A stretch of DNA of 61,727 nt from a virus: the IMG/VR virus record IMGVR_UViG_3300020061_000007, positions 1-61,727 of that record. One strand, 5' to 3'. Shown here piece by piece: positions 21,752-31,164 of the stretch; position 1 is the first letter of the stretch; the number at the start of each line of letters is the position of its first letter. A program made the translations under genes and the position numbers. Under the pieces are notes generated by a model that was not told the DNA's origin, ran no database searches, and saw only the letters and a list, made by a program, of their open reading frames with translations.

Positions 21752-22759
21752 ATGCCTACTACTCTATTTGCGACCATGGAGGCCACAGACCAGGCCTACT
21801 ACGACAGAAAGTTGTTGGAGCGGGCACAGCCCCACCTCGTTCATGCTCAGTTCGGCGACGATCGGCCGCTCAAAGACCGCTCTACTAAATCAATCACGTT
21901 TCGGCGCTGGGAGGCTCTAAGCCCCAACACTACGGCGTTGATCGAGAGCATTACGCCGCTCGGCACCGTGCTCTCGAAGACCGATATCACCGCGACCGTG
22001 GTTCAGTACGGTTCGTTCGTAACTCTCTCGGACATCCTCGAATGGACCTCGCGCGACGAAGTGCTGAACGAAGCCAGCGATGTTTTGGGCGAGCAGGAAG
22101 GACAGTCGCTCGATCAGGTTTGCCGCGACATCATCGTCGCCGGCAGTTCGGTATTTTGTTGCACCGATGACGTGGGCGCCACCTCGGCCACCCGCACCGA
22201 GGTCGACGGGCTCATCAACGCCGTCGCCATCAATAAGGTTCTTCGATTCTTGCAGAACGGCAATGCCAAACCGTTCACCAAGCTGGTCAAGCCCTCGACC
22301 GGGATCGGCACGCAGGCCATCTTGCCCGCCTATTGGGCGATCATCCATCCGTTCACGTTCTATACGCTCCGCGGCGTCAGCGGGTTCGTGTCGGTGAAAG
22401 ATTACCCGGCGCAGCAAGAAGTTATGGATTCGGAAGTCGGTTCCTATCGTGAGGCGCGCTTCGTCATGACCACGTTCGCCAAAGCGTTCCCGAGCGCGGG
22501 CGCCACGGTAACCTCGACCCATTTGACCACGAACACTACTGAGGAAGACGTTTACGCCGACGTGTTCTTGGGGATGCACGCCTACGGCAAGATCCCGCTC
22601 ACGTCCCATGCCTCCGAGATGATCACCCAGCCGTTGGGCTCTGGCGGAACATCCGATCCGTTGAAGCAGCGCGCAACCGTCGGTTGGAAAGCGGCGCAGA
22701 CGTTCAAAATTTTGAACAACGCTTTCATGAGCAGGCTTGAGCACGGCGTTTTAGCTTGA
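21752..22759 (+). CDS. Major capsid protein, N4-gp56 family
   Basis: A 335-residue protein. The start (MPTTLFATMEATDQAYYDRKLLERAQPHLVH) is the signature of the N4 gp56-type capsid family. It is followed by SITFRRWEAL, the ITATVVQYGSFVTLSDILEWTSRDEV segment and a C-terminus with VGWKAAQTFKILNN. It forms the HK97-like shell. ATG 21752 follows AGGAAA and is preferred over TTG 21746. Confidence 0.88.
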   Translation: MPTTLFATMEATDQAYYDRKLLERAQPHLVHAQFGDDRPLKDRSTKSITFRRWEALSPNTTALIESITPLGTVLSKTDITATVVQYGSFVTLSDILEWTSRDEVLNEASDVLGEQEGQSLDQVCRDIIVAGSSVFCCTDDVGATSATRTEVDGLINAVAINKVLRFLQNGNAKPFTKLVKPSTGIGTQAILPAYWAIIHPFTFYTLRGVSGFVSVKDYPAQQEVMDSEVGSYREARFVMTTFAKAFPSAGATVTSTHLTTNTTEEDVYADVFLGMHAYGKIPLTSHASEMITQPLGSGGTSDPLKQRATVGWKAAQTFKILNNAFMSRLEHGVLA

Positions 22760-22824
22760 GTTTTCAATAACTTAGGCTTGTTTTGGGCGTTTATAACTAA
22801 AGTAAGTAACAAGGAGAATTTATC

Positions 22825-23154
22825 ATGGCAGGAACAGCGATTACCAAAAAAGGCGAGTGCAACATGGGCGGGGGACGCCAGGAATGGTGGCAGTGCTCCA
22901 TCGATCCGGCCTCCGTGGCCGCAGCGGCTCAGGGCATTGAGACCATCGCGATTCCCGGCGCACGCGCAGGCGATCCGGTCTTGGCATTGCCCGAAGCGAT
23001 CGAGACTCAGTTGCATCCGCAGGGCGCGAAAGTCACCGCGGATGATGTCGTGTCGGTCTATTTGTGCAACGGCATCAACGCGACCACCGCGATCAACGGC
23101 GGCGCCAAGATCTGGAACATTATCATTCTGAAGCTTTCCATTGGCGGGGCCTAA
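22825..23154 (+). CDS. Probable head decoration or minor head protein
   Basis: A 109-residue mainly beta protein (TIAIPGARAGDPVLALPEAIETQLHPQGAKVTADDVVSVYLCNG) directly after the capsid gene, preceded by AAGGAGAA. Size, position and beta content fit a decoration protein, as in many phages. The 65-bp gap upstream is AT-rich. No direct motif. Confidence 0.55.
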   Translation: MAGTAITKKGECNMGGGRQEWWQCSIDPASVAAAAQGIETIAIPGARAGDPVLALPEAIETQLHPQGAKVTADDVVSVYLCNGINATTAINGGAKIWNIIILKLSIGGA

Positions 23155-23173
23155 GAAAATTAACCAGGCCTCG

Positions 23174-23200
23174 GGGGACTCCTGAAATATGGAGTCTCCC
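23174..23200 (+). terminator. Weak hairpin between head genes
   Basis: GGACTCC, loop TGAAATAT, GGAGTCTCC: a 6-7 bp stem in the 72-bp gap after the decoration-like gene. No T-run follows; it may be an attenuator or mRNA-stability element that favours capsid mRNA. Confidence 0.35.
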
Positions 23201-23226
23201 CTCGCCACTAACCAAGGAGCCGAACT

Positions 23227-23700
23227 ATGCCAAGAGCAGCAAAAAAAGCACCGGTTGAAGATATCACCGAGGAGCGCCATCAGGCGCAGCAATCATTTGC
23301 CAGTGCGCAGGCCGATCAGCGCAAAGAACAGCATTACTGGATCACGTTTCACCAAATGGGCGAGCAGGATCAGCAGGCGCAAGTGGATTTACACCCCAAC
23401 GGCGTCACATACGTCATCCGCAAAGGCGAGAAAGTCCCGTTGCCGCAGTCGGCGATCAACGCGCTCGAAATGGCCCAGCGCGTCGGCTTGGATCACGGCC
23501 ACCCGATCGAGCATAACGGCAAGAAGTTTCTGCGGAAGATAGTCCAGTCCGATTACGGCTACACGATTCACGGCCAATGCAGTCCGGAAGAGGCGGCGGA
23601 ATGGCGGGATGCGGCCAAGCGCGCCGCGGCGGCACACTCTGACATCGTACAGGTCGGCGGACCTCCGGATGAAGATATGGTCGAGGTCGGAAGCGCTTAA
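23227..23700 (+). CDS. Virion-region hypothetical protein
   Basis: A 157-residue protein: charged helical N-terminus (EERHQAQQSFASAQADQRKEQHYWI), a beta region (VDLHPNGVTYVIRKGEKVPLPQ) and an Ala/Glu-rich end. AAGGAG precedes the ATG. It lies between capsid and connector genes; probably structural, no family recognised. Confidence 0.5.
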   Translation: MPRAAKKAPVEDITEERHQAQQSFASAQADQRKEQHYWITFHQMGEQDQQAQVDLHPNGVTYVIRKGEKVPLPQSAINALEMAQRVGLDHGHPIEHNGKKFLRKIVQSDYGYTIHGQCSPEEAAEWRDAAKRAAAAHSDIVQVGGPPDEDMVEVGSA

Positions 23701-24372
23701 ATGCTGAAGAGCGCAATCACTCTAAGGGTTTTGGAGCTCATGCAGGACCAATCAACCGCGGCGCGGACGCTCGTTGGTCACTGGGTCGATATTGTTTTAG
23801 GGGATATCGCCAGCCGCGGTTATTTGCATTCGCTGCAGCGCGAGGAAATGACGGCGCTGCGCGAGGGCTCCGGCACCGACATGAACACGGGGCGCAACTA
23901 TGACCTGCAGCTGGACACTGACAAGGTTTTCAAAGTGTTCCTGCCGGCGGCCGGCTGCGACGGAATTCTAAAGAAGCTCAGCAACGACGAATACCTCGAG
24001 CAGATGCTGCAAGACGGCGTGCTCACCAAGGACCTGCCGCGCTACTACACCGTGTTCGGCGCGCTGACCCTGCGGGTTCATCCGGTGCCGTCGGCGGAAT
24101 GGGCGCCGGCAGAGCCGACCAATATTCAAAAGCTCCACGTCTGGAAATACCGCGACATCACCGCGCTGGCAGAGACCGACGATTTGACCGAGATCACGGT
24201 GAAGGCGACGAACATGCTGATGCTGGGGGCTTATGCCTTCGGCGCGCGGTTCGATTCGTTCGCGGATTATCCGGCGACCATGCAGGAGTACGAAAAGGCA
24301 GTCGGAAGATATTTCTTTCAGCAGAGCGTCGACTTCGATCGACCGGCGCAAGTGCAGTACCGGGATCTGTAA
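23701..24372 (+). CDS. Probable head-tail connector protein
   Basis: A 223-residue protein that starts directly after the previous stop. LRVLELMQDQSTAARTLVGHWVDIVLGDIASRG, then IQKLHVWKYRDITAL and a helical end, resemble podovirus adaptor proteins that bridge portal and tail. Support is mostly positional. Confidence 0.55.
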   Translation: MLKSAITLRVLELMQDQSTAARTLVGHWVDIVLGDIASRGYLHSLQREEMTALREGSGTDMNTGRNYDLQLDTDKVFKVFLPAAGCDGILKKLSNDEYLEQMLQDGVLTKDLPRYYTVFGALTLRVHPVPSAEWAPAEPTNIQKLHVWKYRDITALAETDDLTEITVKATNMLMLGAYAFGARFDSFADYPATMQEYEKAVGRYFFQQSVDFDRPAQVQYRDL

Positions 24373-24374
24373 CC

Positions 24375-25892
24375 TTGGGATTTTTCGCACCAGACGCAAT
24401 CATCGGCCCGTTCAGCGGCGGCGTGAATTCCAGGGATTCGCCGGTTGGCCTCGGTCAAGCCGATCTGACCTCCTGCGTCAACATGATGCCGATCGCCTCG
24501 GGCTCTGTAGTGGGCCGCGGCGGGCAGACCGAACTGTTTGGCACGCACATCGACAGCAGCCCCATTCGCAGCCTCTACCGCTTCTATAAAAACAACGGCG
24601 CGCGCATCACCATTGCAACGTCGGGCACCAAGGTTTACACGGTCACCAGCGCCGGCGCGGTGCAGATCGCTTCCGGTCTTAGCGCAGATAGAAAGTTCTC
24701 CATCGTCAATTGGTCGGTCAAGGATAAGATTTATCTGACCAACGGCGTCGAGCCGCTTAAAACCTACGACGGGACCACGTTCGCCAATGGCGCAGGAAGC
24801 CCGCCGATATTCTCACAAATCGAACTCCACGATGACCGGCTCTGGGGTTTGCAGGACAATCTTCTCTACTTCAGCAATCTAAACACCGACAACGTGTGGC
24901 CGGGCGCCAGCGCGTTGTCACTCTCGGACAAGTACGGCGGCACCGGATCGTTCATCAAATCGTTCGGCCGAGGTCTTCTCGTCGTCGCAAAAGATTCCGG
25001 TCTTTACCGCTTCGAGGGATCACCCCTGCTCGGCGGCAGGCTCACGCGCTTTAGTGACGTGAAATGTATCGCGCCATGGTCGGCAGCCATCATCACCTCG
25101 CAGAAGGGCACGCCGGATAGCGTCGTGTTCCTTGCCCAAGACGGCGTATATGCCACGGACGGCTATAACTGCGCGCCGATCTCGGGAAAGATCGATCCGT
25201 TGTTCAGCGGATTCTTCCGTAACGCGGTGGGCCGGTATTACCCCAAAAAACGCCAATATCTTTTGTCCTTCAATCCGGTCGGCGGGGCTAACGATCAACT
25301 CTGGGTAGGTACTTACGTCGACAGCCCCAACGGCGCGCTTATCTCATGGAGCCCCTATACCGGCTTTCGTGCGGAATCGTTCTCAATCTGGGACGGGCCG
25401 CAGGACCAAGGGGAGCTTTATTACGGCCGATCGGACGACGGCAAGATCCGCCGCGCCGATGTCGGCAACCTGGATCTTGGCGTGGATTACAAGTGCAGTT
25501 TTCAGACTCGCTGGGAGAACTTCGGGACGCTGACGCGGGTGAAACAGATTCGCTGGATGTTCCCGATCTTCGAAGCGCTCCGCCTCACCAGTTATCAAAT
25601 TGGCTACACCTTCGGCGATAAAACCGCCACCGGCCAGGTCGATCAACGAAGTCAGGAAAACATCGAGTGGGGGCCGGGTGTCGTCACTTGGGGACCGGGT
25701 ACGGTGACTTGGTTTCCCGGGAGCGCGATTCAAAGCACCGTCACCTCGGTCCTGAATTTTCACTACGGGCGCTACGCGAGCTTTTACTTCGAGAATACCG
25801 GAGACGGCCCGGATTTTAAATTTCATCAATTGGCAGTCCAGTTGAAACTTAAAGACGCGCGGGTGCGGGAGTTGTTCGCACTGTCGGCATGA
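24375..25892 (+). CDS. Tail protein with beta-propeller-like repeats
   Basis: A 505-residue protein starting from TTG 24375, which directly follows the connector gene; conserved sequence begins at once (GFFAPDAIIGPFSGGVNSRDSP, SCVNMMPIASGSVVGRGGQTEL). Repeating blade-like strands follow (KVYTVTSAGAVQIASG, DNLLYFSNLNTDNVWPG, VVFLAQDGVYATDGYN). This type occurs in podovirus and GTA-like tails as a DNA-stabilising or tail-hub protein similar in place to P22 gp10. The family is inferred, not certain. Confidence 0.6.
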   Translation: MGFFAPDAIIGPFSGGVNSRDSPVGLGQADLTSCVNMMPIASGSVVGRGGQTELFGTHIDSSPIRSLYRFYKNNGARITIATSGTKVYTVTSAGAVQIASGLSADRKFSIVNWSVKDKIYLTNGVEPLKTYDGTTFANGAGSPPIFSQIELHDDRLWGLQDNLLYFSNLNTDNVWPGASALSLSDKYGGTGSFIKSFGRGLLVVAKDSGLYRFEGSPLLGGRLTRFSDVKCIAPWSAAIITSQKGTPDSVVFLAQDGVYATDGYNCAPISGKIDPLFSGFFRNAVGRYYPKKRQYLLSFNPVGGANDQLWVGTYVDSPNGALISWSPYTGFRAESFSIWDGPQDQGELYYGRSDDGKIRRADVGNLDLGVDYKCSFQTRWENFGTLTRVKQIRWMFPIFEALRLTSYQIGYTFGDKTATGQVDQRSQENIEWGPGVVTWGPGTVTWFPGSAIQSTVTSVLNFHYGRYASFYFENTGDGPDFKFHQLAVQLKLKDARVRELFALSA

Positions 25893-25901
25893 AAGAGAAA
25901 C

Positions 25902-26816
25902 ATGGGAATTATTAACAAGCCAGTAGTTTTCACGGGGCAAACGACCCCTCAGTTGCCGATGCTCGATAACGTTGTCGACCCGCTCTACAACGAGATCAAC
26001 GGCAATCTGGACGACGATAATGTCAAGGCCAGCGCCAACATCGCGCAATCGAAGATCGCCGGCCTGTTGGCCAGTTTGGCCAGCAAGCTTACTAACATTG
26101 GCGACACGATCACCGGGGCACTCCTTTTAAAGTTCGTCAATCCATTTGTTCGGTTCATTGGCACTGAGGCAAATGCGGGCGATTGGCGTTTGATCGAGGA
26201 CGCCGGGCATATGTACTTCCAGGCCAATCTCGGCACCGAACTAGAGCCATTTTGGGTTACTCAGTACCTGATCGAGCGCGGCGGCGGCGGCGGGATTGGC
26301 TTTGGCGGCATTGGCCAAGGCGCCGCACTCACGCAAACATTTAGTCTTGCGCCTAAATTTTATGTCGATGATGCGGTCTTCAATCAGACTCGCAGGCTCA
26401 ACTTTAATCAACTCGTTAAAGTCGGCGGCCATTTTAGTACGGGTTCGCTTTCTTTTGTCGCCGTCTCTTTTCTGGGCACCAGCTTTTCAACGGGCGGGGT
26501 GGGCCTGCTCCCGCGGCGGATCAAGGTTTCGTTCACCGGTTCGGTGGAGAACGATACCGTCGATTGCGGCGTGGTGATCGCGGTGCTGGTCGATGGCACG
26601 ATTCTTTGTGGTGTCGATGGCACGTCTAAGTTTATCGCGGCTGCTCCATCGCATTCGGTGCCGCTTTCTCTGACGGTGGTATCGCCGCTTTTAGTGGCGG
26701 GAACGCATGAGGTTGCTATTCACATGCGCGCGGTCAATGGCGGAATCGCTACACTGTTGGCCGATAGCGGGACGGCGGCGGTCATGGTCATCGAAGAATT
26801 GCCTTACGCGATTTAA
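25902..26816 (+). CDS. Tail fibre or virion adaptor protein
   Basis: A 304-residue protein. A helical N-terminus (PMLDNVVDPLYNEINGNLDDDNVKASANIAQSKI) typical of tail-fibre anchors is followed by a collagen-like Gly run (ERGGGGGIGFGGIGQG) and a C-terminal beta domain. The N-terminal motif recurs in phage fibres that dock on the tail. It sits just before the tailspike. Confidence 0.6.
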   Translation: MGIINKPVVFTGQTTPQLPMLDNVVDPLYNEINGNLDDDNVKASANIAQSKIAGLLASLASKLTNIGDTITGALLLKFVNPFVRFIGTEANAGDWRLIEDAGHMYFQANLGTELEPFWVTQYLIERGGGGGIGFGGIGQGAALTQTFSLAPKFYVDDAVFNQTRRLNFNQLVKVGGHFSTGSLSFVAVSFLGTSFSTGGVGLLPRRIKVSFTGSVENDTVDCGVVIAVLVDGTILCGVDGTSKFIAAAPSHSVPLSLTVVSPLLVAGTHEVAIHMRAVNGGIATLLADSGTAAVMVIEELPYAI

Positions 26817-26822
26817 ATAAAA

Positions 26823-28655
26823 ATGCCTGTCGCACCCGTAAACGAACAGCCGTTTCTACCCGATCAATCGGTATCGGACCTGCATCATAGTTTGGTGCCG
26901 GTGCTCGGCAATCACGCCTATACGATCAATCAGCTGATTCAAGGGAATCAACCGATAAGCGAGAAGGGCGAAATCAATGGATATGCCGGGCTCGATAGCA
27001 ATGCCAAGGTTCCCCTCGCGCAACTGCCGGCGCAGTTCGCCAACGTCAAAAATGTTCTGGATTTTATCGAGCCAGGCGACGCCAATGACAGACCGGCCAT
27101 CGTTCGGGCAATTGCGGCGGCGGTCGCGGAAGGCGGGGGCTTGGTTCATCTACCAGGCCCGAGAGTTTATGAGATCGACGCGGAAATATTGGTCGATACT
27201 TCGCTGGTAAGGATTTACGGCGACGGCTTCGGCATAACCGTTGTAAAGGGCATAGGCAATGCCTCGCCGTTTACCGCTTTTCGTTTCGATGGGCCGGGAT
27301 TTGGCGCAAGCCTCGGGCCTCTCACTACCAATTTTCTGCTTGGAACGAGGGTCGCCGCACTCACTAGCGTGGCGGGTTTAGCGGCGGGTGACCTGTTGCG
27401 CATAAATTCGATTGTCACCGTCCCGCCTGGGCAATCGGCGGTTTGTAACCTTATCTCGGAAATTACTTCGATTGCATCGCTCAATGTCACGCTGGAAGCG
27501 CCGGCGCCGATTGATTTTTTGACGGCGGAAACCCCAACGGTGAACGAGTGGACACCGATCGCGGATGTCGGCCTGAGCGATATGACCATAGACATGGGCG
27601 CTGCCACCGGCACCACCCGGCGCGGGGTGTGGATCGAAGACGTGCGCGACGGGATATTTGAGAATCTGCAAATCTTGAATTGTTCGGAAGCGGGCCTCCA
27701 GACCTGGCGCGGCTATGAAAATACCTACGACAATATAAAAACACGCCAATGCGGCAGCGGTAACGAGTCGGACATTCAGTTCAGAGAAGAAACACTTGCT
27801 TCGTTCGGTGTTATCCATTCAACCAACGCGGCGGGCTTTGGGCCGCAGTTCATAGCATGCACCTACAGTGTCAGTGATGGCGTTATTGATTTCGGCGCAG
27901 CGGGGCGCGGTTTCAAAAGCGCAGGCTGTCTGTCCTGCAGCTTCGACAAGATCACCAGCGGCAACTCCGGCTCCACGGGCATAGCGATTACCTTGCGGAC
28001 TCAGCGGTGCCTATTCACCAATCTAACATCGATCGGCAATGTCGCCGGTTCTGGAAATGACGACGGGCTATGGTTCTCGGGCCAATCCAACATCGGCAAC
28101 CGTGTGCACGGCCTGGTGACCTACAACAACACTGACTTCGATATCGCGTTCTTTGCGACCGACTCCGACAACCTGGTATCTGGCGTGCTGTCTCCAGGGG
28201 GACCGATAAAACTGTTCAACAATGGGGGCAATACCAACGCGGTCCTATCGAACAACAGCAGCAATGGCTTTTACGGGCTGATGACTCAGGACGACGGGGC
28301 CAACGGGGAGCCGATTTCGGGATTGATGAAACATTCCGTTAGTCCGGCAGTCTCTGACTTCCTTGGTCGTTACCAGTGGCGCGGGCGCAGTTTGGCGGGA
28401 GCCGAGCGAATCTATGCGGAGCTAGCCGGCGCGATCGCCGACCCAACAGACGCGGCCGAATTAGGATCTCTTGCCATAAACATCAGGGAATTGGGTGTGC
28501 TGGTAAACCATGCCGTGTTTCAGACTCCGGGGACTGGTCAAGTCGGGATGCTGATTCGCTGCAACGACTCCGGGGTAATTACTCTAAAGCAGGTTAAAGA
28601 GGGACCGGCAGACGGCACAGTGGCAGGTCATAAGATTTTGATGGTGGAAAATTAA
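26823..28655 (+). CDS. Tailspike with pectate-lyase-like beta helix
   Basis: A 610-residue protein. N-terminal anchor (DLHHSLVPVLGNHAYTINQLIQG), then the entry motif of phage tailspikes (PGDANDRPAIVRAIAAAVAEGGGLVHLPGPRVYEID), and many short parallel beta-helix turns (for example ENLQILNCSEAGLQTWRGYENTYDNI). The C-terminus is small and beta-rich. Such spikes bind and often cut surface polysaccharide; active residues cannot be named from sequence alone. Confidence 0.75.
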   Translation: MPVAPVNEQPFLPDQSVSDLHHSLVPVLGNHAYTINQLIQGNQPISEKGEINGYAGLDSNAKVPLAQLPAQFANVKNVLDFIEPGDANDRPAIVRAIAAAVAEGGGLVHLPGPRVYEIDAEILVDTSLVRIYGDGFGITVVKGIGNASPFTAFRFDGPGFGASLGPLTTNFLLGTRVAALTSVAGLAAGDLLRINSIVTVPPGQSAVCNLISEITSIASLNVTLEAPAPIDFLTAETPTVNEWTPIADVGLSDMTIDMGAATGTTRRGVWIEDVRDGIFENLQILNCSEAGLQTWRGYENTYDNIKTRQCGSGNESDIQFREETLASFGVIHSTNAAGFGPQFIACTYSVSDGVIDFGAAGRGFKSAGCLSCSFDKITSGNSGSTGIAITLRTQRCLFTNLTSIGNVAGSGNDDGLWFSGQSNIGNRVHGLVTYNNTDFDIAFFATDSDNLVSGVLSPGGPIKLFNNGGNTNAVLSNNSSNGFYGLMTQDDGANGEPISGLMKHSVSPAVSDFLGRYQWRGRSLAGAERIYAELAGAIADPTDAAELGSLAINIRELGVLVNHAVFQTPGTGQVGMLIRCNDSGVITLKQVKEGPADGTVAGHKILMVEN

Positions 28656-29108
28656 ATGGAAGCCGCAGAGCCCTATCTAGATGAACAGCAGGCGCGAACG
28701 CTGTTGGATGCCTACCGGATCATCCGCAAGGCGTTCCCGGACGAGTCGGCGGAAAGCCTGCTCGAACTGCTCGAGCTCTGCCGGCGCAACGACGGGCTTT
28801 TGGTGGCGCCGGCGAGCGAGGTCGTCTTAGGAGTTATCAGGTACAACCCCGGATCTAAGATTGGCGACCGCAGGATGATCGATGTTGTGAAGGACTACGA
28901 CGTGGAAATTTTGAAGATGCTCGATCTTCGTGAGGGGATCGTCGTGCACATTATTGGCTTCGCTTCCCCGTTGGGTGGCGGTTTTCGCGCTATGCGGCCG
29001 ATCCTGCACGCTTTGAATCCACGCGCTGTATCAACCCACAGAATCAAGAATGGCGAGCGCTACTTCGCGCTGAGAAAAAATGTCCGCTTTCGGGAGAATC
29101 CTCTATGA
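28656..29108 (+). CDS. Hypothetical virion-region protein, possibly acetyltransferase-like
   Basis: A 150-residue protein that starts directly after the tailspike stop. N-terminal helices (ARTLLDAYRIIRKAFPDESAESLLELLELC), then alternating strands and helices (VVHIIGFASPLGGGFRAMRPILHALNPRAV). The latter part is reminiscent of small phage GNAT-like proteins found near tail genes, but no acetyl-CoA motif can be pointed to. Confidence 0.5.
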   Translation: MEAAEPYLDEQQARTLLDAYRIIRKAFPDESAESLLELLELCRRNDGLLVAPASEVVLGVIRYNPGSKIGDRRMIDVVKDYDVEILKMLDLREGIVVHIIGFASPLGGGFRAMRPILHALNPRAVSTHRIKNGERYFALRKNVRFRENPL

Positions 29109-29851
29109 AATCAGTTGATCTTTTTGGCAACCCAATCCTCGGTCGCTCGCACCGCCAAAACGTTTCACGTGATGTGCTCGACGGCATCCAAGGCCCACGG
29201 GTGCGCTGGGTCAGCCTTGGTGGTGGCGGCAGTAGCAGCAAGCAGAAGAGCAAGAGCGAGTCTGAATCCGGTGTGAGATACAACGCGGATTTCATGAAGG
29301 AGCTGCAGGACAATGCCCCAAACTTGAAATATTCCGACACGCAAGACGGCGCAAGCGTGAGTGATTGGGAGGGAAAGCAGTCGTTTATGGTTGGCGTGCC
29401 CAAGTTTCAGGGGCTCGAAGACATGGACTTCGCCAAGTTGGAAAAGGGACTGTATAACCGCCAGTTGCAAAACATCGAGCCGGAGTATCAGAAAGCGCGT
29501 TTGCAGACCCGCGAAGAACTGTCGCAGTCGGGCTTGCTCAATTCGCCGGTACAGTACGGCCAGGGCGGCGTGATGGATAACCTGCACCGGAACTATTTTG
29601 ATCAGACACAGAAATCCGCTGCCGACGCTTCGAACAAGACTATCGATTTGAAGCGCCAGGAACTCGCGCGCAAGACCGGTTTCGATATGGATATGGTTAA
29701 GTTGTTTCAAGCCATCCTTGGTCAGTATGCAGATATTGCTTTGCAGGCGGGCCGATACGGGGAGCAATCGAGTTCGGGCAGCGGTAGCAGTAGCGGCGCC
29801 AACGCCAATGCGTCGATATTCACGACCGGCGGCAGCAGTACGTCAAGTTAG
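29105..29851 (+). CDS. Internal virion protein
   Basis: A 248-residue protein. Ser/Gly-rich low-complexity segments at both ends (GGGGSSSKQKSKSESESG and a C-terminal GSGSSSGANA tail) surround a helical core (RLQTREELSQSGLLNSPVQYGQGGVMDNL). The pattern fits small ejection or internal virion proteins encoded before the giant polyvalent protein. Overlaps the preceding gene by 4 nt. Confidence 0.55.
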   Translation: MKSVDLFGNPILGRSHRQNVSRDVLDGIQGPRVRWVSLGGGGSSSKQKSKSESESGVRYNADFMKELQDNAPNLKYSDTQDGASVSDWEGKQSFMVGVPKFQGLEDMDFAKLEKGLYNRQLQNIEPEYQKARLQTREELSQSGLLNSPVQYGQGGVMDNLHRNYFDQTQKSAADASNKTIDLKRQELARKTGFDMDMVKLFQAILGQYADIALQAGRYGEQSSSGSGSSSGANANASIFTTGGSSTSS

Positions 29852-29865
29852 CAGGTGAAAATTTT

Positions 29866-31164
29866 ATGCCTCCTTTCCAAATGAACGATTTTACGCAGCT
29901 CGGTAGCCGGTTAACCGGCGACAGCGCAGAGAAGTATGTCGCGTCTGACGATTTCAAGAACCAAATCATCGAGGGGTTTAGTCAGATGAGCAGCGGCAAC
30001 AACCCCACTGCTCTGATTCAGGCTCAAGGCGAGCTGATGAAACGCGGATGGGGTCCGGAAACTTCAGAGAAATTCTTAAAGAACGCTCTCGGCCATCTCG
30101 AAAAGGCGGCACAACAGAAAAACTTTAACGCAGTACAACAGGAAAATGCGCCAGTTCCCGCCTTCATGCAATCCGTCACCCCCGATCCGCGGGAGCGGGA
30201 TTCGATGGAGCAGGGCGGGTTTGATCCAGCGTTAAACCCGTCCCTGAGCAAGATGATGCCGGCGACTCCGGAAAAGCCGCTCAGTCAGAATCAGGCGATG
30301 CGGATCGCGGGGCCGGGGAAGCATTGGGATAATCTCTCGCAGGTCGGGAGCTTCATGCAGGTGCCACAGCACCAGGAATTATTGCAGGCGCAAGCCGCCG
30401 ACCAAATAGCGCAGACCAGCGAGCGAAAAACCTTGGAGGGTATCAACGCAATCAGGAAACGCGAGCTCGAAGGCATGAACGGGCAAGCACCGGCCGGCGA
30501 GCCGAGCGATCGAGGCTTGGCGCTGTTTCCGTCGCTGGCAAATCGCTTGCCGCAACGGGACAAGGCGGAAGATCCGTTACTTGAGCAGCGGCGCCAACTT
30601 TTGGAAGCGCAAGCGCGGGGCGAAGGTGCAAGGGCAGGTTATTACGATCAGCGCGACCGGTCATCGGGTGGTGGCCGCGATTCGAACGTAACCACGGAGC
30701 AGGAGAAGGCCGACCCGGCCGTCATGACGGGAACTTTTGCGCTAGAGCCAAAGACGGGGGCACTTGGGGCGCTTTGGGGACTGGTCGGGCTTGGTCCAGA
30801 AGCTCCTAAACCACAGGGCAAATTAATCGCTGAGCGTACCATAGCCAGGGCTGCAGAGGATCGCGGCGTTGCAGACTTACCGCTGGAGCAACAAGGGGCG
30901 GCGCTTGCGGATATTGCTGATGAGTTTGGCTTCAAGCTATCCGGCAAGCCGACATTGAGGCCGTCCAGCTCTGCAAGAACGACTAAGACCACGACACGCG
31001 GAAATCAGGGGGGGGTGCCATCTGCGCGTAACACGAAACCGGCAGCGGGCGGGAAACCGCTGGTGCAAAACTCCATGATCAGGGTCAAGGAAAAGGCGTC
31101 CGGCCGCACCGGCTCACTACCGGCCAACGAATTCGATCCGAACGTGTACGAGAAGATTCAATAA
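29866..31164 (+). CDS. Internal virion protein
   Basis: A 432-residue protein, helical and rich in Gln/Ala/Lys, without signal peptide. It includes MNDFTQLGSRLTGDSAEKY at the start and a basic Thr/Arg-rich linker (SSARTTKTTTRGNQGG) near the end. It directly precedes the 2210-residue gene (zero-base gap), which suggests that both are ejected with the genome. Function inferred from position. Confidence 0.55.
   Translation: MPPFQMNDFTQLGSRLTGDSAEKYVASDDFKNQIIEGFSQMSSGNNPTALIQAQGELMKRGWGPETSEKFLKNALGHLEKAAQQKNFNAVQQENAPVPAFMQSVTPDPRERDSMEQGGFDPALNPSLSKMMPATPEKPLSQNQAMRIAGPGKHWDNLSQVGSFMQVPQHQELLQAQAADQIAQTSERKTLEGINAIRKRELEGMNGQAPAGEPSDRGLALFPSLANRLPQRDKAEDPLLEQRRQLLEAQARGEGARAGYYDQRDRSSGGGRDSNVTTEQEKADPAVMTGTFALEPKTGALGALWGLVGLGPEAPKPQGKLIAERTIARAAEDRGVADLPLEQQGAALADIADEFGFKLSGKPTLRPSSSARTTKTTTRGNQGGVPSARNTKPAAGGKPLVQNSMIRVKEKASGRTGSLPANEFDPNVYEKIQ

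Noticed and set aside
26823-28655. Diversity-generating retroelement target in the tail genes
   Set aside because: No reverse transcriptase, template repeat or C-type lectin-like variable end was seen anywhere in the window.
28656-29108. Endolysin candidate
   Set aside because: Helical start and an alpha/beta end without catalytic motifs of lysozymes, amidases or peptidases.
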